From contig CAJWLO010000023.1 of assembly GCA_913043235.1 (NCBI GenBank), positions 1-37,823 on the forward strand: DNA of 37,823 nucleotides. The letters run 5' to 3'. The notes beneath the pieces are model-generated. The model did not search any database. It saw only the letters and a program-made list of their open reading frames with translations, and was not told the origin of the DNA. The stretch comes from an uncultured Fidelibacterota bacterium. GTDB taxonomy: Bacteria; Fidelibacterota; Marinisomatia; Marinisomatales; UBA1611. Shown piece by piece: positions 15,721-24,721 of this stretch (positions within the stretch are counted from its first letter, which is position 1; each line of letters starts with the position of its first letter). Made by a program: the position numbers and the translations under genes.

Positions 15721-18045
15721 CTAAAAATTATAATCCAGTGTAATACCAACCTGTCTCGGGTCGCCATAGCTTTTCCAGAGTTGATCGTGGTAATCCGGTG
15801 GTATAAGTCCAAAATAGAACCCCCGAACTGTATATCGCTCATCAAACAAATTCTTGACCCACAATTTAACGGTTTTGTTTCGAGATATCTTTCCAACAGT
15901 CAAGTTCACCAAGGAATAGGGCTTAGACTTTTGGTTATGGCTGTCAGAAAAATAATATGCACTTTTATAACTGTACAAAGCCGACATAAAAAATCCTGAC
16001 TCATTATGAAAATCAAAGCCAATTGAGCCCATAAATTCAGGAGCCATAGCCGCTTCCCTATCTCCACCATATGATTCACCATATGATGTTTCGTAGGGAA
16101 ATCTATTTACCCAAGTATTTAAATATCCAACAGAAGCATTCATTTTATATGATGAAGAGAATATTTGAGAATGTTCCCATTCAAGTCCTTGTAAATTTCC
16201 TGAAGTTGCATTACCAGTGTAAAATAGGAAGCTATTTGGATCACCTTCGACTTGTTGACTAGATACTGAGACTTGTTGATTCTTCCGTTTTGAATAAAAA
16301 ACTGTAAGTTGTGTTTGATTTGTTGAGGAGATTCGTTTTATTCCTAATTCGAAATTTTGGATGAATTCCGGTTCGTAAGAGCGGGCTTTATCAGTTAAAT
16401 AGGGTTGTTGATTTATACCAGCGGATTTATATCCATTAGATATAGTTCCATAAAAACTGGTTATTTCATCCAACAAATATTGAAATGTTGCTCTGTAACC
16501 TAGCATTGTGTTTACCGTTTTACACTCAACGGGTGGCAGGTACTCTTTTTCCCAATTATCATTTAAACCTTGGGATGATCCAAAATAGTCATATTCATTT
16601 TGTTCATAACGAATATTCGCATTCGCCTTCAGTGTAGGTGAAAAATCAAAACCATATTGGATATAGCCAGCTTTTGCTTGAAAATCAAAGTGACTCCATG
16701 CGTCTGTTGCTACACCACCAAATAGATATCCAATTGCTTCATCTTGCTCTTTCAAATTTTTATAATAAATACCCATTATTAGAGGAGTTAATGCCAATCT
16801 GAATTCTTGAGTAAGGTTGACTCTATTTTTTTCATTCTTATCAAAAAAACTATAGGACCAACCTTCAATAGCAGGATCAAATCCATGGTTATCATGCCAA
16901 TAGGTGCTGTCCGCCCAATCTCCATCATAAGCATGAATTAAATCAGTTTCTGTAAAAGAAGTAATACTAGTTAATTGAATATTTTCCACGATATTCAAGT
17001 TTCCGCGAAAGGAATAACCATGGGTTAATTGACTATCTTCCCCTTTTGAATCACTATATGTTTTGAAATCTGTGTTATTATCCGGAGCCCAGACATCATA
17101 TCCATTATTCATTTTCCCATAAATAAATGTAGCTATAATATCCAATTTTTCATTTGGTGAATAGCCCAATTTTATTCTGTATAATGATTCTTCACGTTTA
17201 TTTGTATTGGTCAAATTTTTGGTAACATTTTCCCTAAAACCATCATTATAATTAAAGACACTTGACAACCGCATACTAAAATCATTACTGAGTTTGAAAT
17301 TTACAAGAGAATTCCAACCCATATGACTGCCGGATCCTGCACTAACCTGAGTTTTCAGCTCAAAATTGTCAGTCGGGTTTGATGTGCGAAGTAAAATTAG
17401 CCCTGCCACGGCATTGGAACCATATACAGAAGATTGTGGACCACGGAACAGTTCAATCTGGTCTAAATCATACAGTTGTCCTAACATACCTAACCCACTT
17501 AAATCCATATCATCCACAACAAAACCCACAGAAAAGTTTGGCGCACCTTCGCCAAAATAATGGCTTCTTTCGCCAATGCCTCGAATTTGAAAATATCGAG
17601 GGCGGCTTGTCCCTCCAGCCCAGTTCAAATTGGGTATTTGATCGATCAATACCTGGAGATGGTCATTACTAACATTTTTAATATCCTTCTTTGTCAAGAC
17701 CGTCACACTGGCTGCTGTACGCTGAAGTGATTCATCGGTGAGCCCTGCACGAACGATGATCTCTGCTGATTGAAGTATTTTTAGAGTCATTTTAATTTTC
17801 ATATTATCTTTGGCAGTAACAGTTTTTAGTTCATAACCAACATGAGAAATCTTGATCCAAGTTCCTGCCTTTACATCTAGATGGAATCGTCCATTTTTAT
17901 CTGTCGATGCTCCAACTTTTTCGGCAGTAAGATTCACACCTGATAAAGGTTTTAATGTAGCACTTTCTATTACAATCCCTGAGATCTGTGCAAACATTAT
18001 CCTCGAAAAAATAATTAGAAAAAGTAGGCTGATTTTAAAATTCAT
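15721..18045 (-). CDS. TonB-dependent outer-membrane receptor under TPP riboswitch control (probable thiamin importer)
   Basis: Outer-membrane barrel that imports a substrate using TonB energy. The 774-residue protein has a signal peptide (1-19), a carboxypeptidase-regulatory-like domain (about 20-90) and a TonB-box-like EIIVRA at 95-100. The plug follows (IRGIGER at 154-160, LFRGPQSSVYGSNAVAG at 199-215), and then a 22-strand-type barrel. Its end has the receptor C-terminal segment LWVKNLFDERY and a final Phe. The substrate is inferred from the TPP riboswitch immediately upstream: thiamin, its phosphates or a precursor, as for the OMR1-type receptors described in Bacteroidetes. The ribosome-binding site AGGAAG is part of the riboswitch. 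No inner-membrane thiamin permease is adjacent. Confidence 0.95.
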   Translation of the reverse strand: MNFKISLLFLIIFSRIMFAQISGIVIESATLKPLSGVNLTAEKVGASTDKNGRFHLDVKAGTWIKISHVGYELKTVTAKDNMKIKMTLKILQSAEIIVRAGLTDESLQRTAASVTVLTKKDIKNVSNDHLQVLIDQIPNLNWAGGTSRPRYFQIRGIGERSHYFGEGAPNFSVGFVVDDMDLSGLGMLGQLYDLDQIELFRGPQSSVYGSNAVAGLILLRTSNPTDNFELKTQVSAGSGSHMGWNSLVNFKLSNDFSMRLSSVFNYNDGFRENVTKNLTNTNKREESLYRIKLGYSPNEKLDIIATFIYGKMNNGYDVWAPDNNTDFKTYSDSKGEDSQLTHGYSFRGNLNIVENIQLTSITSFTETDLIHAYDGDWADSTYWHDNHGFDPAIEGWSYSFFDKNEKNRVNLTQEFRLALTPLIMGIYYKNLKEQDEAIGYLFGGVATDAWSHFDFQAKAGYIQYGFDFSPTLKANANIRYEQNEYDYFGSSQGLNDNWEKEYLPPVECKTVNTMLGYRATFQYLLDEITSFYGTISNGYKSAGINQQPYLTDKARSYEPEFIQNFELGIKRISSTNQTQLTVFYSKRKNQQVSVSSQQVEGDPNSFLFYTGNATSGNLQGLEWEHSQIFSSSYKMNASVGYLNTWVNRFPYETSYGESYGGDREAAMAPEFMGSIGFDFHNESGFFMSALYSYKSAYYFSDSHNQKSKPYSLVNLTVGKISRNKTVKLWVKNLFDERYTVRGFYFGLIPPDYHDQLWKSYGDPRQVGITLDYNF

Positions 18046-18126
18046 GTTGTCTTCCTACGCTGGGATTATCCAGATCAGGTTCAACGAGTTTGTTCTCAGT
18101 CGCTCAATACGACACCCCTTGACTGC
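18046..18126 (-). ncRNA. TPP (THI-element) riboswitch
   Basis: Read on the minus strand, this leader shows the THI-box order: AAGGGGTGTC, a short GTCG/CGAC stem (P3) with a 7-base loop, ACTGAGAA, then GTTGAACCTGATCTGGATAA and CCCAGCGTAGGAAG. The CTGAGA pyrimidine-sensor and CCTGATCTGGATAAT diphosphate-sensor segments are almost the consensus. The outer stem P1 is weak (AGTC near 18123-18126 with GACA just before the start codon). The 3' arm contains AGGAAG, 5 bases from the TonB-receptor ATG. There is no room for a terminator between aptamer and start codon, so the likely mechanism is that TPP binding hides the ribosome-binding site. Confidence 0.96.
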
Positions 18127-18149
18127 AATTAATTTATATGATATTTCTC

Positions 18150-18178
18150 AAGATACCACACAGTCTTTACATTGTAAA
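18150..18178 (-). promoter_or_regulatory. Candidate promoter for the TPP-regulated receptor gene
   Basis: On the minus strand, TTTACA (18178-18173, 5 of 6 matches to the sigma-70 -35) and TATCTT (18155-18150, 4 of 6 to the -10) are separated by 17 bases. Transcription would start about 20 bases before the riboswitch. The -10 is weak, and promoter consensus in this phylum may differ, so this is only a candidate. Confidence 0.3.
18166..18178. promoter_or_regulatory. 13-base palindrome between the divergent receptor and OPT genes
   Basis: TTTACATTGTAAA is a perfect inverted repeat around a central T. It covers the candidate -35 of the receptor gene and lies 47 bases before the OPT start codon. 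It could be an operator for a regulator serving both genes, or a chance AT-rich palindrome. Confidence 0.3.
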
Positions 18179-18224
18179 TTCCTTTTAAGATTGCCTACCT
18201 TCCGACTTATTACATGGAGAAAAA

Positions 18225-20099
18225 ATGTCCAAACCATTACCTGAAATTACCCCTAAAGCTATTGTATTAGGGATTTTATTGTCTGTAATTCTTGCAGGTG
18301 CAAACGCCTACCTAGGACTTTTTGCAGGCATGACGGTATCGGCTTCCATTCCAGCCGCAGTTATTTCCATGGGGGTCTTGCGTGCTTTCCGTAATTCGAA
18401 CATTTTGGAAAATAACATTGTTCAAACTGCTGCTTCCGCCGGTGAATCATTGGCCGCAGGCGTGATCTTCACTATTCCTGCTCTGGTGCTCATGGGCGTC
18501 TGGGTTGATTTCGATTATTTTGAAGTAGCAAAAATAGCTGCTATAGGCGGTATAATCGGTGTATTGTTCACTGTCCCACTAAGACGAGCACTAATTGTGG
18601 AAGCAAAATTAAAATATCCAGAAGGCGTCGCGACGGCTGCGATCCTTGAAGCTGGTGAGGAATCCCGCTCATCAGGCACCAAAGATGAATCGGGAGGATT
18701 AATGGCTATTGGAATTGCCGGGGCAGTAGGCAGTATCATGAAACTGTGTCAGCAGGGTTTCGGGATGTGGCATGCTGCATTAGAAGGTGCTGTGGTTGTC
18801 CGCAGTTCAATATTTGGACTGGGGACCGATCTTTCTCCTGCTCTTATTTCTGTAGGGTATATTGTTGGGCGAAATATTGGTATACTGGTTATCACCGGCG
18901 GGCTTATTTCCTGGTTTATTGCCATCCCAATTTATTCAGCGATCTATGGTTTTGAAGGTGACCCCATGGATGCCGCTTGGAAAATTTGGAATTATCAAAT
19001 TCGCTACCTCGGAGTGGGAGCTATGGTAATAGGTGGTATCTGGTCCTTAATCAAACTGGCAAAACCACTATACGATGGTGTTCATGCGAGCCTTTTAACC
19101 CTGAAAAATTCAAACAAAGGTGCAGAAGCACCCCTATCTGAACAAGACTTTCCAATAAACTATGTGGGCATGGCTCTAGCTGTTTTGCTTATACCTGTTT
19201 TTCTGCTATACTTCAATATTGTCCATCACACAGGAATCGCAATCCTGCTTGCAGTTGTTATGATGGTATTTGGATTCCTGTTTTCAGCCGTAGCAGCTTA
19301 CATGGCTGGTATGGTTGGTTCATCGAATAACCCAATATCCGGTGTTACCATCGCTACTATATTATTCTCTTCCCTGTTACTATTATTACTCCTTGGGGAG
19401 AATTCCAATGTTGGTGCTCCAGCAGCAATTATGATTGGTGCTGTGGTATGCTGTGCGGCAGCCATTGGCGGTGATAACCTACAAGACCTTAAGACCGGTC
19501 ATATTGTGGGTGCAACTCCTTGGAAACAGCAAGTAATGCAAATTGTGGGGACGTTAAGTGCAGCATTGGTACTGGGGTTGGTTCTTGATATTTTACATAC
19601 TGCCTACACCATTGGTTCTCCCACCCTATCTGCTCCTCAGGCTACTTTAATGAAATCTGTAGCAGATGGTGTTTTCAACGGAAACTTACCCTGGACAATG
19701 GTTGGATTTGGAGCCATAATCGGGATAATAATAATTTTGATTGATATTCGACAGGAAAATATGGGCTCGGATTTTCGGGTTCCTATTTTGGCTGTTGCAG
19801 TTGGTATTTATTTACCTATCGAATTAACTGTCCCAATATTTATTGGAGGTATGATCTCCCATTTGAGTGATCAATCTGGTGCCACAGATATGATGAAAAA
19901 ACGAGGTCTATTAATGGCTTCCGGCCTTATAACTGGAGAAGCACTCATGGGCATTCTTGTAGCGGTCCCAATTTTCATCACTGCTAATAAGGACTGGTGG
20001 CCGCAATTCGGCGGACTTCAATTTCTAGGCATAATCTTTTTCGTTGGCACGCTTACCTGGCTTTACAAATCAGTAACTAAAAGAATTGAATCTCAGTAA
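18225..20099 (+). CDS. OPT-family (oligopeptide transporter) membrane protein
   Basis: Inner-membrane transporter of the OPT superfamily, whose members carry peptides or metal chelates; the substrate here is not shown. The 624-residue protein is almost all hydrophobic segments (about 14-16). Family motifs are GANAYLGLFAGMTVSASIP near 25-43 and NNIVQTAASAGESLAAG near 63-79, followed by a KYPEGVATA segment near 130-138. A further OPT segment, GSSNNPISGVTIAT, lies near 366-379, and GGDNLQDLKTGHIVGATP follows near 420-437. A GGAGA ribosome-binding site lies 4-5 bases before the ATG. The gene is divergent from the TPP-regulated receptor and 12 bases upstream of the adenosine deaminase gene, so the latter two are probably one operon. 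Confidence 0.95.
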   Translation: MSKPLPEITPKAIVLGILLSVILAGANAYLGLFAGMTVSASIPAAVISMGVLRAFRNSNILENNIVQTAASAGESLAAGVIFTIPALVLMGVWVDFDYFEVAKIAAIGGIIGVLFTVPLRRALIVEAKLKYPEGVATAAILEAGEESRSSGTKDESGGLMAIGIAGAVGSIMKLCQQGFGMWHAALEGAVVVRSSIFGLGTDLSPALISVGYIVGRNIGILVITGGLISWFIAIPIYSAIYGFEGDPMDAAWKIWNYQIRYLGVGAMVIGGIWSLIKLAKPLYDGVHASLLTLKNSNKGAEAPLSEQDFPINYVGMALAVLLIPVFLLYFNIVHHTGIAILLAVVMMVFGFLFSAVAAYMAGMVGSSNNPISGVTIATILFSSLLLLLLLGENSNVGAPAAIMIGAVVCCAAAIGGDNLQDLKTGHIVGATPWKQQVMQIVGTLSAALVLGLVLDILHTAYTIGSPTLSAPQATLMKSVADGVFNGNLPWTMVGFGAIIGIIIILIDIRQENMGSDFRVPILAVAVGIYLPIELTVPIFIGGMISHLSDQSGATDMMKKRGLLMASGLITGEALMGILVAVPIFITANKDWWPQFGGLQFLGIIFFVGTLTWLYKSVTKRIESQ

Positions 20100-20111
20100 T
20101 CTTGGCAATAA

Positions 20112-21179
20112 ATGACCCCCATTACTTTTGATTTATTAAAACGCCTTCCAAAGGTGGAACTGCATTGTCACCTTGATGGTTGTCTCCGTCCCCAATCAAT
20201 GCTGGAAGTTGCCAAACAGGATGGAATTCCCTTACCATACAGTGATATAATGCAATTGGATTCTTTCCTTAGAATCGGTAAAAAACGCGGTACGCTGGAA
20301 GATTATATAAAACGTTTTGACATTACCTTAAGTGTGATGCAGACGCCAAAATCGCTGATGAGATTTGCCTATGAATTGATAGAAGATGTGGCTCAGGAAA
20401 ATGTCCGTTATATTGAAGTACGTTATTCACCTATTCTGCATACCAAGCATGGTATGACGCTTAAAGATGCGATAGAATCAGTCCTAAAAGGTTTAAAAAA
20501 GGGTGAAAAGGATTTCGGCGTCAAATCAGGTATCATTGTTTGCGGTATCCGCTCTATTTCTCCAGCTATCTCACTTAAGCTGGCAGACCTATCAGTCCAG
20601 TATAAAAACCGCGGGGTGGTAGGTTTTGATCTTGCCGGAACAGAAGAAAATTTCCCTGCCAAGGAACACCGGGAAGCTTTTTACTTGATTCGAAATCACA
20701 ATATCAATGCCACAATCCATGCCGGTGAAGCCTATGGACCATCTTCTATTCACCAAGCCATTCATCAGTGCGGTGCCAATCGCATCGGGCATGGTACACG
20801 TTTGAAGGAAGATAAGGATCTAATGCAATTTGTCAATGACCATCGTATCCCCCTGGAAATCTGTCTGACCTCAAACTGGCAGACCAAAAGTGTACGTTCC
20901 TTAAAATACCATCCTTTAAAATTTTATTACGATCAGGGAATAAGAGTAACATTAAATACTGATAACCGCCTAATGTCAGATACAACACTTGCCAAGGAAA
21001 TGATGTTAGCTCATGAATTATTTGGTTTCACACTTCATGATTTCAGGGAGATTACTATTATGGCCATGAAAAGCGCTTTTATTCATTACAAAGAACGAAA
21101 AACCATGATTAAGTGTATTGCGGAAGAATTTGAACAGGAGTTCGGTTTAATGCCTGAGTATATACAAGTTTCTCATTAA
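20112..21179 (+). CDS. add: Adenosine deaminase
   Basis: Zinc enzyme that converts adenosine (or deoxyadenosine) to inosine in purine salvage. The 355-residue length is typical. Zinc ligands and catalytic residues are visible: H18 and H20 in ELHCHLDG, H203 and E206 in IHAGEAYG, H227 in RIGHGTR and D284 in NTDNRLMSDT. The GTEENFPAKEH stretch near 177-187 matches the substrate region of the family. It follows the OPT transporter gene by 12 bases and converges with the PorZ-like gene with only 12 bases between stops and no hairpin terminator. An adenine-deaminase role is less likely given the HCHLDG and NTDNRLMS sequences. Confidence 0.95.
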   Translation: MTPITFDLLKRLPKVELHCHLDGCLRPQSMLEVAKQDGIPLPYSDIMQLDSFLRIGKKRGTLEDYIKRFDITLSVMQTPKSLMRFAYELIEDVAQENVRYIEVRYSPILHTKHGMTLKDAIESVLKGLKKGEKDFGVKSGIIVCGIRSISPAISLKLADLSVQYKNRGVVGFDLAGTEENFPAKEHREAFYLIRNHNINATIHAGEAYGPSSIHQAIHQCGANRIGHGTRLKEDKDLMQFVNDHRIPLEICLTSNWQTKSVRSLKYHPLKFYYDQGIRVTLNTDNRLMSDTTLAKEMMLAHELFGFTLHDFREITIMAMKSAFIHYKERKTMIKCIAEEFEQEFGLMPEYIQVSH

Positions 21180-21191
21180 TATATTTATTAA

Positions 21192-23552
21192 TTACCGCCG
21201 TATAACTGTAATTTTTTCTACACTATTTTTTCCATCAAATCCATAAATAGCTAGTAAATACACGCCGCTAGAAACATAATCACCTTCTCTGTCTCGACCG
21301 TCCCAAGATATTTGATCTCCATCTATACTAATACCTTGGTTGATTATTTTCCGTATAACCGAGCCATCCAAAGTCATGATTATCATGGAAGATTCAAATG
21401 GTACTCCATCCACCTTCATAGGTTTCTCTGCCGGCAGGTAAAAAGGACTGGGATATACTTTTACACCCGTAAAATCCTTCTTTTCAAGTCCAAAAGGAAT
21501 TCGCACTACATTTACACCCTTGCTGGTGGCAATATAGGCCAGGCTGTTTTCAGCGTCAAAATCAATATCATTGATCTGATTGGATAGCAAAGGGCTATTG
21601 GATGTTCGAAAACCGTTAATATCCGGCCAATAAGTGGTATTCTCCAATAGGACGTGAACCCCCTGAGTAGGGGAATGGGTCCAGATATTACCATGAGGGT
21701 CCACCTTCAGTTCTGCCCCATTGCCAAAAGAAATATTAGGGAAATAGGCATATGGGTTTTCCCTGACAACAGGATTGGTATCATTTTTGAGATCATAGTA
21801 ATTCAAACCAGATGGTGTTAAATAGTAGAGGCGATCCTGCTTCCCCATAGCTAAGGACCGGATGGTGCCATCAGCAATTACCTTTTTCCAGGTAAATGAG
21901 TCAGGGTTATATGGCACACCATCGAAATCCAGCATAAAAAGACCGCCATTTGGATAAATTCCCAGGTTGGCTTCTTCCGCCTGAAAAGCAGAAACCCAAA
22001 CCCTTTTCCAGGAATCAAATGTGATTGCATTAGGCGACTGGCTGATCTTTATCGCTGTTTCTGCTGAGCCAAAGTGTTTCCAAACTCCACTCGTAGATCG
22101 TACATGAACGGGATTGTTTCCATTGATTGAATAGGGGTCCGCTACCCACATATTGCCATCGCTATCAAATTCCACATCAAGAACCACAAGGTATGGTATA
22201 GAATTGGAACTAGTGGTATGGTAACTTAGGTGAGTGGTATCAATGGTTGTAATATTTGTCGGATCGTCCACATCCACAATAATAATGCCGCCGCTGAACC
22301 TGGGCGGATTAGCTAAATAAATGCGGGAACCGCGGATAGAGCAGTACACCAAACCATCAGGACCTTGCTCTAAATCTGCAATATAACCTCCAAAATCATA
22401 AGGCACAGTATCGGCTATGAAATCGGAATAATCATATGCAGTGTGAATTACCTCCGAGTTGGAACTTTTGATTTCTAGGATATTCCGCCAGCCATTTTTA
22501 TCAAGAATAGATAAACCGTGACTGCTGCCTCCCACAAGTCTTCCATCATCTAAAACCGCAATGGCTGTAAAACCACTAGTAATAGGAGCATTAGGAATAA
22601 AACCTATAAACGAATTTGATGAAATATCTACTGAAGCCTCAGGTAATAATTGGAATCCATTTTCTGAGCCTACAACCAAACCATCCGTTTCATTAGCATA
22701 CAAGGCAGTTATAGGATAATCAAAAGAAACCTCAACGATGTTTCCGGTGCTTCCTGGACCAAAAAGGTTTTTTCCCTTGGCAAACCACCAACCCAAGTGA
22801 TAGTTAACCATGTTTTCAAATGAGAATGTTGTCAATGGGTGTTCAAATGGAATTGTCATCATCTCTATTGGGTCAATAGTTACTAATGATTCTTTTGTGG
22901 AAACCAAAATGGATGATCCTGATTTTTGTACTGCTGTTACTGGAATCATCAAATTGGGAAAAGGCTGTAGCCAGTTGTTGGGATCTTTTAGATTTGAATT
23001 TAAATATCCAGCCCATACTCCCGATTCTGCTCCCAGAAATATTATTGTATTTGTAGCGGTAAACCCAGTTATGACCCCCATTGCAGATGGAAAATTTTTA
23101 TAACTGTCACGATATTGCCATCCCTGTTCATATACAAATTTCATTATACCCATATCCTGCCCATCTTGAAACCAGGAGAATGCCAAGGAATCCAGAATTT
23201 CAAAATCAAAAATGGCGGTTAGACCAAATTCAAATACATCAATAGAACGGTTCTGCTGGATATCATAAACTTGTATAAAACCAAAAGGAAGGGCACCACC
23301 TACCCAGATTTTATCCATAGAATCTCTACCTACAGCACCCAGGTCTACACCCACCAAACCTTCGATTGTCGTCAAGGTATAATAATTTTGATCATCGAAA
23401 ATAAATAAGCCACCTTCTGTAGCAGCTATAATCTGCTCATCTGTGCCAATAACTTGACGAACATTCAGTGGGGATGTAAATGCTTTCCAGTCCCCTATAC
23501 GTACCTGGGCATAGATCAAGGATATACAAAATGCCAAGGCAACGATTTTCAT
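21192..23552 (-). CDS. PorZ-like two-component-regulator propeller protein with FlgD/type IX-like C-terminal domain
   Basis: Probable exported surface or secretion-accessory protein. The frame is open 21 codons upstream, but the ATG at 23552 gives a clean signal peptide (MKIVALAFCISLIYAQ) and a 4-base overlap with the M50 gene; length is then 786. The N-terminus resembles PorZ of the type IX system: GDWKAFTSPLNVRQV, then IIAATEGGLFIFDD and repeated WVGG or WVAD-type propeller blades (about 20-690). The last 85 or so residues form a FlgD-like or type IX sorting-type domain (VYPSPF, ISWDGRDREGDYVSSGVYLL). The match to PorZ rests on architecture and weak motifs, so a different propeller protein is possible. 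Confidence 0.72.
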   Translation of the reverse strand: MKIVALAFCISLIYAQVRIGDWKAFTSPLNVRQVIGTDEQIIAATEGGLFIFDDQNYYTLTTIEGLVGVDLGAVGRDSMDKIWVGGALPFGFIQVYDIQQNRSIDVFEFGLTAIFDFEILDSLAFSWFQDGQDMGIMKFVYEQGWQYRDSYKNFPSAMGVITGFTATNTIIFLGAESGVWAGYLNSNLKDPNNWLQPFPNLMIPVTAVQKSGSSILVSTKESLVTIDPIEMMTIPFEHPLTTFSFENMVNYHLGWWFAKGKNLFGPGSTGNIVEVSFDYPITALYANETDGLVVGSENGFQLLPEASVDISSNSFIGFIPNAPITSGFTAIAVLDDGRLVGGSSHGLSILDKNGWRNILEIKSSNSEVIHTAYDYSDFIADTVPYDFGGYIADLEQGPDGLVYCSIRGSRIYLANPPRFSGGIIIVDVDDPTNITTIDTTHLSYHTTSSNSIPYLVVLDVEFDSDGNMWVADPYSINGNNPVHVRSTSGVWKHFGSAETAIKISQSPNAITFDSWKRVWVSAFQAEEANLGIYPNGGLFMLDFDGVPYNPDSFTWKKVIADGTIRSLAMGKQDRLYYLTPSGLNYYDLKNDTNPVVRENPYAYFPNISFGNGAELKVDPHGNIWTHSPTQGVHVLLENTTYWPDINGFRTSNSPLLSNQINDIDFDAENSLAYIATSKGVNVVRIPFGLEKKDFTGVKVYPSPFYLPAEKPMKVDGVPFESSMIIMTLDGSVIRKIINQGISIDGDQISWDGRDREGDYVSSGVYLLAIYGFDGKNSVEKITVIRR

Positions 23553-24628
23553 GAAGGGAAGGGAGAAGGTATAAAACATAATATAAAGATAGCCAGGCTC
23601 GCTGCACCGATCCATTTTTCCCGGGTTGTGATAGGTGCATCAATATGCTCAATTGGCGGATGTTTGGTGGTTTTCATCAAAAATAAGATCAACAATCCCC
23701 AAACCAACCAATTAAGGGAAAATAAACTCATAGGTATCAGGGCCAACCAGGAAATTTGGGCAATACGATCGAACTTTTTGCCCAACATAGCATAGGCGAT
23801 GTGCCCTCCATCCAACTGGCCAATGGGCAAAAGATTCAGCATGGTCACCAAAAGCCCGATCCAACCTGCAAAGGCAATAGGATGTAGCAAGATATCCTGA
23901 CCAGTACCTAAACCCGGGAACATGACCCAAGTCAGTATTTTCATAAGAATGGAGTCACCTAGCTTTAAACCAACTTCATCCTGTCCCATATTAATAATAG
24001 TGGAATGTGCCAAACCCCATATCAATGCCGGTATCGCCACCAAGAATCCTGCAATGGGTCCAGAAGCACCAATCTCTAATAGTGCCAGACGTTTCTGGAT
24101 TGGAGATTTGATTTTGATAAAAGCCCCAAAAGTGCCCACAAATGTCGGTGCGGGAATAAAATAAGGCAGCGAGGCTTCCACCTTATGCTTACGAGCATAA
24201 AAATAGTGCCCTGATTCATGGCAACCCAGGATCATCATTAAGACAAAAGAAAAGGGGATTCCTTTCTCCCAATCAGAAAGAGAAGTAATGGGGCTACCAC
24301 CGGCCATCAGACTACCAGCAAAGATTGTGGTGACAATGGTTGCCAAAAAGAGCACTAAGTGCAGCCTAGAAATTTTGGGAAGACGAATACGGATGGGATC
24401 GGACAATTTTTCAAAAAATAAATCCAAGCTTTTTTGAGTTTTCCGAATGGCAATTGTATAATCCGATCCTTTCATGCTCTCTGTCAAGTCTTGTTCAGTG
24501 GCTTCGCTTAAAAGAGCTCCTGTTATAATCCAGCTACTGTTCACCTGCCTTACCTTGTAGACGATAAAGAAAGGTCCGATCTTATCCAGAATTAACTGAA
24601 GGTCATCTGTTGCTATATTCTTGTCCAT
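23549..24628 (-). CDS. M50-family site-2-type membrane metalloprotease
   Basis: Integral-membrane zinc protease that cuts substrates within or near the membrane. In the 359-residue protein, a soluble N-terminal region (1-85) precedes about seven hydrophobic segments. The zinc motif is HESGH at 137-141, and the second ligand motif NLLPIGQLDGGH is at 265-276. GASGPIAGF near 187-195 is also typical. No PDZ domain is visible, unlike RseP, so it is closer to the EGY1/SREBP-protease-like group. The start codon faces that of the next plus-strand frame within a CATATG. The 3' end overlaps the PorZ-like gene by 4 bases (ATGA), so the two are translationally coupled. Confidence 0.92.
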   Translation of the reverse strand: MDKNIATDDLQLILDKIGPFFIVYKVRQVNSSWIITGALLSEATEQDLTESMKGSDYTIAIRKTQKSLDLFFEKLSDPIRIRLPKISRLHLVLFLATIVTTIFAGSLMAGGSPITSLSDWEKGIPFSFVLMMILGCHESGHYFYARKHKVEASLPYFIPAPTFVGTFGAFIKIKSPIQKRLALLEIGASGPIAGFLVAIPALIWGLAHSTIINMGQDEVGLKLGDSILMKILTWVMFPGLGTGQDILLHPIAFAGWIGLLVTMLNLLPIGQLDGGHIAYAMLGKKFDRIAQISWLALIPMSLFSLNWLVWGLLILFLMKTTKHPPIEHIDAPITTREKWIGAASLAIFILCFIPSPFPS

Positions 24629-24721
24629 ATGTCTTCATTAATCTACAGTATCCAAAAATGCTGGAAAAAGGTTTCGTCACCAATCTCTTTTTTATTTCCT
24701 GAAAAAAACCCAATTTTGACC

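Noticed and set aside
17852-18244. 130-codon plus-strand frame spanning the TonB receptor start and the riboswitch.
   Set aside because: It is the complement of the receptor signal region and the TPP aptamer, both strongly supported, and runs into the OPT gene out of frame.
24629-24721. A 31-codon N-terminal extension of the exported protein at 24722.
   Set aside because: It would bury the signal peptide, and its start touches the divergent M50 start, leaving no promoter space.
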